Positions 40,857 through 48,849 of a DNA stretch of 64,000 nucleotides are shown here, piece by piece. A program made the translations under genes and the position numbers. This DNA comes from Pseudolabrys sp. (GTDB lineage: Bacteria; Pseudomonadota; Alphaproteobacteria; Rhizobiales; Xanthobacteraceae). Each line of letters begins with the position of its first letter. Within the stretch, counting starts at the first letter, position 1. The notes under the pieces were generated by a model. It did no database searches. It had not been told where the DNA came from and worked only from the letters and a program-made list of their open reading frames with translations. The DNA is taken from positions 101,278 through 165,277 of the forward strand of contig JAUXXH010000023.1 in assembly GCA_030684935.1 (NCBI GenBank), given 5' to 3'.

Positions 40857-42266
40857 TTGACTACATTTAACGAATTCGGACTCGCAGAGCCGATCAACCG
40901 CGCTCTCGTGGAAGAAAAGTACCTCACCCCGACTCCGATCCAGGCTCAGACCATTCCGACCGTGCTGCAAGGCCGCGATGTCATCGGCATCGCCCAGACC
41001 GGCACCGGCAAGACCGCAGCCTTCGCGCTGCCGATCCTGAATCACCTGTACACCAAGCGCCTGCGCCCGGCGCAGAAGTCCTGCCGCGTGCTGGTGCTGT
41101 CACCGACCCGCGAACTGTCGGGCCAGATCTCCGACAGCTTCCGCGCCTACGGCCGACACATGCGCCCGCTCGAAGTCGCGCTCGCCATCGGTGGCGTGCC
41201 GATCAACCGTCAGGTCCGCTCGCTCGCGCGCGGCGCCGAAGTGCTGGTGGCAACGCCGGGCCGTCTGCTCGATCTCGTCAACCAGCGTGCGCTGCGTCTC
41301 GACCAGGTCGAAATCCTGGTGCTCGACGACGCCGACCGCATGCTCGACATGGGCTTCATCCACGACATCAAGCGTATTGTCGCGATGCTGCCGAAGCAGC
41401 GCCAGACCCTGTTCTTCTCGGCCACCATGCCGCAGGAAATCACCCGTCTGGCCGACTCGATGCTGACCGATCCGGTGCGCGTCTCCGTGACCCCGCAGGC
41501 CTCGACCGCCGAGCGCGTTGCGCAACGCGTCATCCTGACCGACAAGGCGTCCAAGCCGGCGCTGTTGGCCGAACTGCTCAAGAGCGAGACCGTCGAACGC
41601 GTGCTGGTGTTCACCCGCACCAAGCACGGCGCCGACAAGGTCGTGCGCAGCCTGGAGAAGTCCGGCTTCGCCGCCGACGCCATCCACGGCAACAAGTCGC
41701 AGAACCAGCGTGAGCGCGTGCTCGCCGACTTCCGCGTCGGCAAGGTACGCATCCTGATCGCCACCGACATTGCCGCCCGCGGCATCGACGTCGACGGCGT
41801 CAGCCACGTGTTCAACTACGATCTGCCGAACATTCCGGAAAGCTATGTCCACCGCATCGGCCGCACCGCGCGCGCCGGCGCCGAGGGCATCGCCATCTCG
41901 TTCTGCGATCACGAGGAAGCCCCCTTCCTGCGCGACATCGAACGGATGATCCGGATGACCATCCCCTCGACCAACCGCCGCACCGGCGGCCGTCCGAACC
42001 CGGTCGCTGCGGAGGCCGATGGCCGCCCCAACGGCCGGCCGCACAACCGCGGCAACAGTCCGCGCGGCAACAACGGCGGACGTGGGCAGCAGCGCGGCCG
42101 CAATGGCGGAGGCGGCCAGGGCCGCCCGAACCAGAACCAGGGCGGTCACACACAGGCACCGCGCCACGAAGCCACGTCAGGCGAGCCAAGCGGGATTGGA
42201 AATGTTACATTCATCCAGCGCTCGGGCGAGCCGCGCCGTAACGCTGGCCACCGTACGCCGCGCTAG
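40857..42266 (+). CDS. rhlE: DEAD-box ATP-dependent RNA helicase with DDAD motif II
   Basis: A 469-residue RNA helicase of the RhlE type. Motifs in order: Q motif [11 protein letters not shown], motif I AQTGTGKT, Ia PTRELSGQI, Ib TPGRLLDL, motif II DDAD at 157-160 in [13 protein letters not shown] (normally DEAD), [42 protein letters not shown] and [12 protein letters not shown]. The last 80 residues are rich in Gly, Arg, Asn and Gln, a disordered RNA-binding tail. The start is TTG, with AAAGAG upstream and the exact N-terminus expected for the family. The infA-like gene follows after 17 bases. The Glu-to-Asp change in motif II affects the ATPase base and is notable. Confidence 0.95.
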   Translation: MTTFNEFGLAEPINRALVEEKYLTPTPIQAQTIPTVLQGRDVIGIAQTGTGKTAAFALPILNHLYTKRLRPAQKSCRVLVLSPTRELSGQISDSFRAYGRHMRPLEVALAIGGVPINRQVRSLARGAEVLVATPGRLLDLVNQRALRLDQVEILVLDDADRMLDMGFIHDIKRIVAMLPKQRQTLFFSATMPQEITRLADSMLTDPVRVSVTPQASTAERVAQRVILTDKASKPALLAELLKSETVERVLVFTRTKHGADKVVRSLEKSGFAADAIHGNKSQNQRERVLADFRVGKVRILIATDIAARGIDVDGVSHVFNYDLPNIPESYVHRIGRTARAGAEGIAISFCDHEEAPFLRDIERMIRMTIPSTNRRTGGRPNPVAAEADGRPNGRPHNRGNSPRGNNGGRGQQRGRNGGGGQGRPNQNQGGHTQAPRHEATSGEPSGIGNVTFIQRSGEPRRNAGHRTPR

Positions 42267-42283
42267 CGCTGGGAGAGAACTGG

Positions 42284-42556
42284 ATGGCGAAAGAAGAACT
42301 GCTGGAGTTCGACGGTACCGTGACGGAGGTTCTCCCGGACGGTAATTTCCGGGTGAAGCTCGACAACGAACACGAGGTGCTGGCCTACACCGCCGGCAAG
42401 ATGCGGAAGTTCCGCATCCGCACCGGCGTCGGTGACCGCGTGATCGTGGAAATGTCGCCGTACGATCTACAGCGCGGCCGCATCAGCTTCCGCCACAAGG
42501 GCGATGCTCCGGCCCCCTCTCCGCAGAACCGCCGGCCGAATTTCCGCCGGCGCTAG
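42284..42556 (+). CDS. infA: Translation initiation factor IF-1, C-terminally extended paralogue
   Basis: A 90-residue OB-fold protein: [20 protein letters not shown], then [25 protein letters not shown] and [22 protein letters not shown], the full IF-1 pattern. Classic IF-1 is 72 residues; this one adds a basic proline-rich tail [21 protein letters not shown]-1 binds the ribosomal A site with IF-2 and IF-3, and can unwind RNA structure. Placement directly behind a DEAD-box helicase suggests a stress or cold-shock unit acting on RNA structure. Many organisms of this order have a separate canonical infA elsewhere, so this may be a second copy; that cannot be checked here. A strong terminator follows. 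Confidence 0.92.
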   Translation: MAKEELLEFDGTVTEVLPDGNFRVKLDNEHEVLAYTAGKMRKFRIRTGVGDRVIVEMSPYDLQRGRISFRHKGDAPAPSPQNRRPNFRRR

Positions 42557-42560
42557 AGAC

Positions 42561-42602
42561 AAAAAAGTGGCGGCAGGCGTTCGCGCCTGCCGCCGTTTCT
42601 TT
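42561..42602 (+). terminator. Strong Rho-independent terminator after the IF-1 gene
   Basis: GGCGGCAGGCG (42569-42579), a UUCG tetraloop and CGCCTGCCGCC (42584-42594), with AAAAAA before and GTTTCTTTTT after. The A-tract makes it usable on the minus strand as well, for the convergent Bug gene ending at 42611. Confidence 0.92.
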
Positions 42603-42610
42603 TTAGCGCG

Positions 42611-43579
42611 CTACTTTTTCATGCCGGCGCTGTTGACCACCGCGGTCCATCGCTTGGCTTCGGCCTCAATATAGCGGCTGAAATCCTGCGGCGTGCCGCC
42701 GATCGCCGCGACAGACTGCGCCTTCAACGACTTCAACACATCGTCCGACTTGAGCGCTTCATTGGCGGCCCGCGACAGCTTGTCGATGATCGGCTGCGGC
42801 GTGCCCGCGGGCGCGACCAGACCGAACCACAGCACCGACTCGAAGTCCGGTACGCCGGCCTCGATCATGGTCGGAAGATCGGGAAGGATCGCGCTGCGCT
42901 TTGCGTCGGTGACGGCAAGCGCCACCAGCTTGCCGCTGGCCACGTGGGCCATCACACCGGAGGCCGGCGAAAAGTAGCCGTGGATACGGCCGCCGAGCAA
43001 GTCGGTGATAACCGGCGGACTGCCCGAATAGGGCACATGAGTGATCTTGACCTGCGCCAGCGACTTGAACAGCTCGAGCGCCATGTGCGTCGAACTGGCA
43101 ACGCCGGAAGAGCCGAACAAAACCGTGTCCGGCTTGGCCTTGGCCAATACGATCAGTTCCTTGACGCTCTTCACGCCGAGTTCGGGCGTGACCACCAGCA
43201 CCGTCGGCGTCGAGGTGAGCAGCGTGACCGGCGCGAAGTCCTTGACGAAATCGAAGGTCAGGTTGGGCGTCATCGCCGCATTGATCAGATTGGCGGCGGA
43301 GCCGATGTACAGCATGTAGCCGTCCTTCGGCGCCCGCGCGACCGCAGCTGCCGCGATGCTCGAGGCCGCGCCGAGCCGGTTCTCCACCACGAACTGCTGA
43401 CCGAGAATCTGGCCCATCTTGGCGCCCACCACACGGGCAGAAAGATCGGCGGTGCTTCCCGCCGAGAAGCCGCTGATGATGTGCACGGGCGCCGTCGGAT
43501 AATCTTGTGCTTGAGCCGGCACGAACGCCGCTGCCGTGACCGCGACGCCGAGGGCCGCAGCCCGTAAAAACGTTGACAT
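42611..43579 (-). CDS. Bug-family (TctC) periplasmic receptor
   Basis: A 322-residue periplasmic receptor. The signal peptide is MSTFLRAAALGVAVTAAAF with cleavage near PAQAQ. The mature Bug start is DYPTAPVHIISGFSAGSTADL, followed by VVENRLGAASSIAAAAVARA and PYSGSPPVITDLLGG, the ligand-handling loops of this family. Bug receptors capture carboxylates and amides; no TctAB transporter is nearby. GGGAGAAAC precedes the ATG. It is preceded by a second Bug gene on the same strand 46 bases upstream, suggesting an operon of two receptors of related but different specificity. Confidence 0.93.
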   Translation of the reverse strand: MSTFLRAAALGVAVTAAAFVPAQAQDYPTAPVHIISGFSAGSTADLSARVVGAKMGQILGQQFVVENRLGAASSIAAAAVARAPKDGYMLYIGSAANLINAAMTPNLTFDFVKDFAPVTLLTSTPTVLVVTPELGVKSVKELIVLAKAKPDTVLFGSSGVASSTHMALELFKSLAQVKITHVPYSGSPPVITDLLGGRIHGYFSPASGVMAHVASGKLVALAVTDAKRSAILPDLPTMIEAGVPDFESVLWFGLVAPAGTPQPIIDKLSRAANEALKSDDVLKSLKAQSVAAIGGTPQDFSRYIEAEAKRWTAVVNSAGMKK

Positions 43580-43625
43580 TGTTTCTCCCTGGGTTTCACT
43601 TTTTTCGATCGATGCTTGCGCGCCG

Positions 43626-44594
43626 TTACTGCGCTTTGATCCCCGCCGACTTGATGACTTCGGACCAGCGGCGCGTCTCGTCGGCGTTTCGCTTTTCGGC
43701 GTCTTGCGGCGAGCCGCCCAGCGGCGTGACCCCGAGTTCGCTCCAGCGCTGCGCCAGGTCCGGTCGCACAAGCACGGTGTTGATCGCCTTGTTGAGTTTG
43801 GCGACGACATCGGCGGGCACGCCGGATGCGACCGAGATCGTGTACCACGGCACCGCCGCATAACCCGGGACACCGGCCTCTGCGATGGTCGGCGTCTCCG
43901 GCATCAGCGGCGATCGCTTCGGACTGGTCACGCCGAGCGGCCGGATGCTGCCAGCGCGAACATGCTGCAATGCGCTGGGAATATTCTCGAACATGACCTG
44001 GACGCTGCCGCCGAGAAGATCCGTCATCGCCGGCGCACTGCCGCGATACGGGACATGAACCAGATCGACACCCGCCATCGATTTGAACAGTTCGGCCGCC
44101 AGATGGATCGCCGAGCCATGACCGGCGGAGGCGTAACTCAGCCGGTTGGCCTTCGCATAAGCGATGAACTCCGTCACCGTCTTGGCCGGCACCGACGGAT
44201 TCACGACTAGTACCCCGGCGCTTTCCGCGATCAGCACCACCGGCTTCAGATCGGTTTCCGGATTGTAGTTGAGGTTGCCGTACATCGACGCCGCGGCGTT
44301 GTGGGCAATGGTAGCGAGAACCAGCGTGTAGCCGTCCGGCGCCGCCTTCGCGACCGCACTGCCGCCGAGATGACCGCCGGCTCCCGTCTGATTCTCGATG
44401 ACAATCGTCTGCCCCAGCTCCGGCCCGAGATGCTGCGCCACCGTTCGCGCCAGCAGATCGGCAATGCCGCCCGCGGCATAGGGCACCACGAAACGAATGC
44501 TGCGCGAGGGATAGTCTGCCGTTTGCGCCGTGACGGCAAAAGGCCACAACAGTAGGCCGAGCAATGGCAGGATTCGAAAGATGACATGAGACAT
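43626..44594 (-). CDS. Bug-family (TctC) periplasmic receptor
   Basis: A 322-residue Bug receptor, with signal peptide MSHVIFRILPLLGLLLWPFA cleaved near VTAQT. The mature part begins DYPSRSIRFVVPYAAGGIADL and has VIENQTGAGGHLGGSAVAK and VPYRGSAPAMTDLLGGSVQV. It is the promoter-proximal member of a receptor pair. Divergent to it is a cytoplasmic sugar-binding-like protein, and the intervening 119-bp region contains an inverted repeat that could be an operator. Ligand unknown, but likely an organic acid imported through a TctAB system encoded elsewhere. Confidence 0.93.
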   Translation of the reverse strand: MSHVIFRILPLLGLLLWPFAVTAQTADYPSRSIRFVVPYAAGGIADLLARTVAQHLGPELGQTIVIENQTGAGGHLGGSAVAKAAPDGYTLVLATIAHNAAASMYGNLNYNPETDLKPVVLIAESAGVLVVNPSVPAKTVTEFIAYAKANRLSYASAGHGSAIHLAAELFKSMAGVDLVHVPYRGSAPAMTDLLGGSVQVMFENIPSALQHVRAGSIRPLGVTSPKRSPLMPETPTIAEAGVPGYAAVPWYTISVASGVPADVVAKLNKAINTVLVRPDLAQRWSELGVTPLGGSPQDAEKRNADETRRWSEVIKSAGIKAQ

Positions 44595-44618
44595 GGCGCT
44601 ACTCCCCGTTTTTATTTG

Positions 44619-44658
44619 CTCATATTTAACATCGTGAATTAGTATCCGGCAATATGAG
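44619..44658. promoter_or_regulatory. Inverted repeat in the divergent Bug / sugar-binding-like intergenic region
   Basis: CTCATATT (44619-44626) and AATATGAG (44651-44658) are exact inverted copies, 24 bases apart, in an AT-rich stretch between divergent starts. The arrangement resembles a pair of operator half-sites or one operator with a long spacer. Confidence 0.45.
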
Positions 44659-44713
44659 ATTGGCCGCCAGCGGCGGCCCTCACCGCCAGACTGTTATTTG
44701 GAGCCATTGCGTC

Positions 44714-45622
44714 ATGTCGCCGCGGATCGCCGTCTTCACCAAGAATCGCAGCAATCCGGCCTATGAAGCCGCACGGTACGGTGCCGATCGGACCGCGCGC
44801 CGGCTTGGCGCCACCACAACGCACTGCGTGCCCGAGCGGCCGGACAATGTCACCGAGCAGATCGCGCTCATCGAAAGCGCCATCGCCGCGCGGCCGGACG
44901 CGGTGGTGTTCACCCCGGTGCACGAAACCGACGTCAACGATGCCGCACTCGGCTTCGAGGCGGCGCGAATTCCCGTATTCAGTTTCGTCACCCGTGCGAC
45001 CGCCGGGCAGCCGCTTTGCTTTGTGGGATCGGACGACCGTGCGCTGGCCAGGGACATCGCGCGCCATCTGTTCTCGAAGATCGGCGGACGCGGCGACATC
45101 CTTGTTCTTGAAGGCACGCCTGCGTCCGCGACCAGCCATGCGCGGTTGAAGGGATTCCAGGAGGCGCTTGCGGAGTATCCGGATATTGTTGTCCGGCTGT
45201 CGCTGTGCGGCGAGTATCAGCGCGATGTGGCCCGCGATGTCTATCGCGCCGCCGCCGATAAATTGCGCGGCATCGATGCCATTCTGTGCGCCAACGATGT
45301 CATGGCGCTGGGCGTCCTGGATGCACGCGGACCGGCCAAAGGCGCGCAGCCGCCGGTGGTCGGCATCAACGCCATTCCGGAGGCGATCAAGGCCATCGCC
45401 GCGGGCACCATGCTGGCGACCGTCAATTTTGACGCCATGACCATGAGTTCGATCGCCACCGAGGCGGCGGTTCGCCATCTGCGCGGCGAGAGCGTGCCGC
45501 GCGAGATCATGCTCCCGGTGCAGGTGATCGACCGGACCAACTATGCCCCGCTCGACCTGCCGTTCCCGGAGCGCATCGGCCCAACCTGGGAAGAGGTCAT
45601 GGCGTCGGCGTCGATCCGGTAA
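44714..45622 (+). CDS. Periplasmic-binding-protein-like (LacI/sugar-binding fold) protein without signal peptide
   Basis: A 302-residue protein of the periplasmic binding protein type 1 fold (ribose/LacI ligand domain). It starts MSPRIAVFTKNRSNPAYEA and contains RPDAVVFTPVHETDVNDAA, DILVLEGTPASATSHARLKGFQEAL (a hinge-crossing block seen in ribose-binding proteins), and DAILCANDVMALGVLDA. No signal peptide or lipobox is present, and there is no helix-turn-helix N-terminus as in LacI regulators, so it is probably a cytoplasmic sensor or an atypical receptor. A start 20 codons upstream would add residues without signal character. It is divergent from the Bug pair and may relate to their regulation. 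Confidence 0.8.
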   Translation: MSPRIAVFTKNRSNPAYEAARYGADRTARRLGATTTHCVPERPDNVTEQIALIESAIAARPDAVVFTPVHETDVNDAALGFEAARIPVFSFVTRATAGQPLCFVGSDDRALARDIARHLFSKIGGRGDILVLEGTPASATSHARLKGFQEALAEYPDIVVRLSLCGEYQRDVARDVYRAAADKLRGIDAILCANDVMALGVLDARGPAKGAQPPVVGINAIPEAIKAIAAGTMLATVNFDAMTMSSIATEAAVRHLRGESVPREIMLPVQVIDRTNYAPLDLPFPERIGPTWEEVMASASIR

Positions 45623-45744
45623 GCCACAGCGCTCGCCTCACAAACCCCACATTGCAACAGGCAAAATCGATCCGGCCACGCGGATCGATATCGCAATCGC
45701 TGCTTGGCGCCGATGGCCGGGCGCAGCACAGTGCCGGGCGTGCC

Positions 45745-47259
45745 ATGAACCACCATTCCTTTCCATCTTTGCTTCGCGCCGGCCTGCTGGCACTGGCCTT
45801 CGCCGCCGCAACGGCAACCGCAACGGCGCAAGAGCAGCCAACCCGGTCCGAGCCGCGCAACACCGCAGGCGTGCTGCGCATGCTGCCGGCCGACGCCGTC
45901 ACCGACCGCTCGATCGATACCGCGCGCGGCAAGATTGGCTACACCGCAACCGCCGGCACGATGCCGTTCTACGACCAGTCCGGCGCGCAAAGCGCGGCGG
46001 TGTACTACACCGCCTATGTCGCCAAGGACGCGCCTGGAAAAAGCAGCAGCCGGCCGCTGACTTTCGTGTTCAACGGCGGCCCGGGCGCGGCGTCTGCGTT
46101 CCTGCATCTCGGCCTGGTCGGGCCGCGCATTCTCGACTTCGGCCCTGACGCCAACGACGCAGCGCGCGCGGAACTGCGCGACAATCCCGAGACCTGGCTC
46201 GCCTTCACCGACCTGGTGCTGGTCGACCCGATCGGCACCGGCTGGAGCCGCACCGCAAAAGCTGAGGACGCCAAAGGCTTCTGGGGCACGCGCCGCGATG
46301 CCGAGGCGATGGCCAAGTTCGTCGCGCTTTACGTCAACAAAAACGACCGCGCCGCATCGCCGAAGTATCTGTTCGGCGAAAGCTACGGCGGCTTCCGTGC
46401 CGCCAAGGTGGCGCGCGCGCTGCAACGCGACCAGGGCATCGCGGTCAACGGCATCGTCATGCTGTCGCCGTTTCTCGAAGGCTGGCTTACTTTCGGCGAT
46501 GACAGTTCGGCGCTCAGTGCCGCGTTGAAGCTGCCATCGCTGGCGGCCGCCGAACTCGAACGCCGCAAGGCGTTCAGCATCGAGGCGCTGGCTGCGGCCG
46601 AGACATTCGCCATGACCGATTACCTGGTGACGCTGGCCGGACCGGCGCCGCAGGGCGATGCCGCAAAGGCATTTTATCGCCGCCTGTCGGACATCAGCGG
46701 CCTTCCGCTGGAGACCGTGACGCAGACCCGCGGCTTCATCGCCGATGCCTATGTGAAGGGCCTGCGGTCGCAAGACGGCAAGATTGTCAGCCGCTATGAC
46801 GCGGCCTTCGCCGTCGACGATCCATTCCCCGAACAGAGGGCGGGTCGCGCGCCCGATCCCGTGCTCGACGGCATCACCCGCGCCTATGGCGGTGCGATGG
46901 CCGCCTATGCGCGCAATGAACTCGGCTTCAAAACCGAAATGACCTACACGCTGATCGCCGGCGATGTGAACAGCGCCTGGGACTGGCAGGGCGGCCGGGT
47001 GCAAGCCGGCGTCGAGGCTGACCTCAGGGTCCTGCTATCCTTCAGCCCCTCATTCCGGCTGCTGATCTCGCACGGCTATTCGGACATGATCACGCCCTAT
47101 GGCGCGACACGCTACGTGCTCGACCATATCCCGCCGATCGGTCCGCCCGGACGAGCGCAGCTCAAGCTCTATCGCGGCGGACATATGTTCTATCTCGACG
47201 CCGCATCGCGCAGGGCGTTCACCGCCGACGCCGAGACGTTCTACCGGGCCGGCGAGTAA
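45745..47259 (+). CDS. S10 family serine carboxypeptidase, secreted
   Basis: A 504-residue peptidase of family S10. The N-terminus MNHHSFPSLLRAGLLALAFA is a signal peptide with cleavage near TATAQ. The family's oxyanion loop is FVFNGGPGAASAFLHL, the nucleophile Ser lies in FGESYGGFRA (~residue 214), the Asp in HGYSDMITPYGAT and the His in YRGGHMFYLD near the C-terminus, completing the triad. S10 enzymes remove C-terminal residues at acidic pH; bacterial secreted members occur in soil organisms. The ATG at 45745 is chosen because the signal peptide begins there. Two L,D-transpeptidase genes follow in the opposite orientation. Confidence 0.93.
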   Translation: MNHHSFPSLLRAGLLALAFAAATATATAQEQPTRSEPRNTAGVLRMLPADAVTDRSIDTARGKIGYTATAGTMPFYDQSGAQSAAVYYTAYVAKDAPGKSSSRPLTFVFNGGPGAASAFLHLGLVGPRILDFGPDANDAARAELRDNPETWLAFTDLVLVDPIGTGWSRTAKAEDAKGFWGTRRDAEAMAKFVALYVNKNDRAASPKYLFGESYGGFRAAKVARALQRDQGIAVNGIVMLSPFLEGWLTFGDDSSALSAALKLPSLAAAELERRKAFSIEALAAAETFAMTDYLVTLAGPAPQGDAAKAFYRRLSDISGLPLETVTQTRGFIADAYVKGLRSQDGKIVSRYDAAFAVDDPFPEQRAGRAPDPVLDGITRAYGGAMAAYARNELGFKTEMTYTLIAGDVNSAWDWQGGRVQAGVEADLRVLLSFSPSFRLLISHGYSDMITPYGATRYVLDHIPPIGPPGRAQLKLYRGGHMFYLDAASRRAFTADAETFYRAGE

Positions 47260-47264
47260 TCCGC

Positions 47265-47816
47265 CTATCGGTCGTGGAAGATGTCGGCAAAGCCTTGCGA
47301 CGAACGCCGGCGCTCGCCCGTGTAGCGCAGCGACCGCCTGGAGTCCTGCCGGCTGTAATCGCGCGCCGGCAATCGCACCGCCGCCACCGGAGCATCGCCG
47401 GTCACGACAATGCGTGTGTTGTTGAAGCGGGTCTGCACCAGCGAAAACAGCACCGCCGCGTTTTTCGGGTGCAGGCGGATACAACCGTGCGAGGCCGGAC
47501 GGCCGAGCCGCGACACCTCGTAGCTGCCGTGAATGGCGTAGCCGTGGTGGAAGAAAATCGAATGCGGCATCGGCGACCAGCCGTATTTGCGCGAGTACCA
47601 CTGGCGCTCAAGCCGCTCCGGGCGGTAGCTGCCGTTCGGGGTGCGATAGCCCCAGCGCCCTGTCGAGACCGGCCATTCGTAACGCGGAAAACCGTCGACC
47701 GACACCATCAGCCGCTGCGCCGACTTGTCGACGACGATCACCACACGGGCATGCACGCTCGGGGCGCTGAGCAGAACAAACGCGGCGGCCGCAAAAGCCA
47801 CGACGACACGCACCAT
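47265..47816 (-). CDS. L,D-transpeptidase (YkuD domain) 1
   Basis: A 183-residue L,D-transpeptidase with an N-terminal secretion signal (MVRVVVAFAAAAFVLLS, then APSVHA). The YkuD catalytic motif is IHGSYEVSRLGRPASHGCIRL with the Cys nucleophile at ~133 and the first His in the FHHGYAIHG stretch. Such enzymes make 3-3 crosslinks or attach proteins to peptidoglycan. The ATG at 47816 is preferred to an ATG six codons upstream. The C-terminus is arginine-rich (RRSLRYTGERRRSS). It is a tandem paralogue of the next gene, 72 bases away, suggesting duplication. Outer-membrane protein attachment is one known role in rhizobiales. Confidence 0.92.
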   Translation of the reverse strand: MVRVVVAFAAAAFVLLSAPSVHARVVIVVDKSAQRLMVSVDGFPRYEWPVSTGRWGYRTPNGSYRPERLERQWYSRKYGWSPMPHSIFFHHGYAIHGSYEVSRLGRPASHGCIRLHPKNAAVLFSLVQTRFNNTRIVVTGDAPVAAVRLPARDYSRQDSRRSLRYTGERRRSSQGFADIFHDR

Positions 47817-47888
47817 GACAGCACCCCAACACACCTCGAACCACGGCGAAAATTCGCCGGCATCAACGTCCCGGTGTAACGGCTAACG

Positions 47889-48641
47889 CTATCGCGAAAT
47901 GCCGTATTTCCGGTCGAGACCACGCAGCCAGGCTTCGCGCTCGCGCAAGATCTGCGCCTCGTTGCTGCCCACCGACACACGATAGCTATCGGCGCTGGCC
48001 AGCCGCGCGCGCGGACGAGGCCTGGGCTCGGGGACCGCGTCGTGCCGCGCCGCGCTGAAGTCACGGTTGATTTCGGCGGCCGCTTTGTCGGCATCTTCGG
48101 GCGCCGCCTTGGCGAAATGCCCGGTGACGGCGGTGGCCTCGGCAAAGGCCATCGGCCCATTGCGCGGCGGGGTCGGCGGCAACGGCGTCTGCTCCAGCGG
48201 CTTCTGCAAGGCCGGCAGCGGCCCGTTCAGCACCACCACCTTGGTGCCCTTCATGCCGTGGCGGCGCACCATGGAATACAGGGTGGCGGCATTGTCCGGG
48301 CGCAGCCGCACGCAGCCATGCGACGCCTGACGGCCGAGATTGTGGGCTTCCATGGTGCCGTGCACGGCGTAGCCGCGGTGGAAGAAGATCGACCACGGCA
48401 TCGGCGTCAGATTGTATTTGCGCGAGTACCAGTGCCGCTCCAGGCGCTGCGGCCGGAACACGCCGGCGGGCGTCGGCGTCCGGTTGGTGCCGGTCGAAAT
48501 CGGCCAGCGATGGGCCTCGGTGCCGTTGACCATGACGGCGAGGCGCTGCTGCGACTTGCTGATATTGACCACGAGTTCCGCCTGCGCCGGGACCGACAGG
48601 CCCAGCAGCGCGGCTCCGACCACGACGGCCATCCGATTCAT
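47889..48641 (-). CDS. L,D-transpeptidase (YkuD domain) 2
   Basis: A 250-residue L,D-transpeptidase. Signal peptide MNRMAVVVGAALLGLSVPAQA; catalytic block HGTMEAHNLGRQASHGCVRL with the nucleophile Cys, and FHRGYAVHG carrying the His. Paralogous to the neighbour: both share the WPISTG/WPVSTG turn and RLERHWYSRKY / RLERQWYSRKY. A 110-residue C-terminal extension, proline- and alanine-rich then helical, is missing from the other copy. GGGGAA precedes the ATG. It is divergent from the murein endopeptidase MepA gene, making a peptidoglycan-processing group. Confidence 0.93.
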   Translation of the reverse strand: MNRMAVVVGAALLGLSVPAQAELVVNISKSQQRLAVMVNGTEAHRWPISTGTNRTPTPAGVFRPQRLERHWYSRKYNLTPMPWSIFFHRGYAVHGTMEAHNLGRQASHGCVRLRPDNAATLYSMVRRHGMKGTKVVVLNGPLPALQKPLEQTPLPPTPPRNGPMAFAEATAVTGHFAKAAPEDADKAAAEINRDFSAARHDAVPEPRPRPRARLASADSYRVSVGSNEAQILREREAWLRGLDRKYGISR

Positions 48642-48849
48642 TCAATTCCCCAGAGAAACAGCCCCGCGCGACGGTGCGCCTGAACCAGCATCGCAAGCCA
48701 AGGGCCGGCTTGTAAAGTCTCTGTTAACCATAAATGCCCGCCGGCGAGGCTCGTATTTCCAGCCTCGGCGCTGGTCCGGAGGGGGCGGCTAAACCATCAC
48801 GCGCATTTAATCTGACAGGCCGGGCCGGAATCGCTAGATCGGACGGGTC

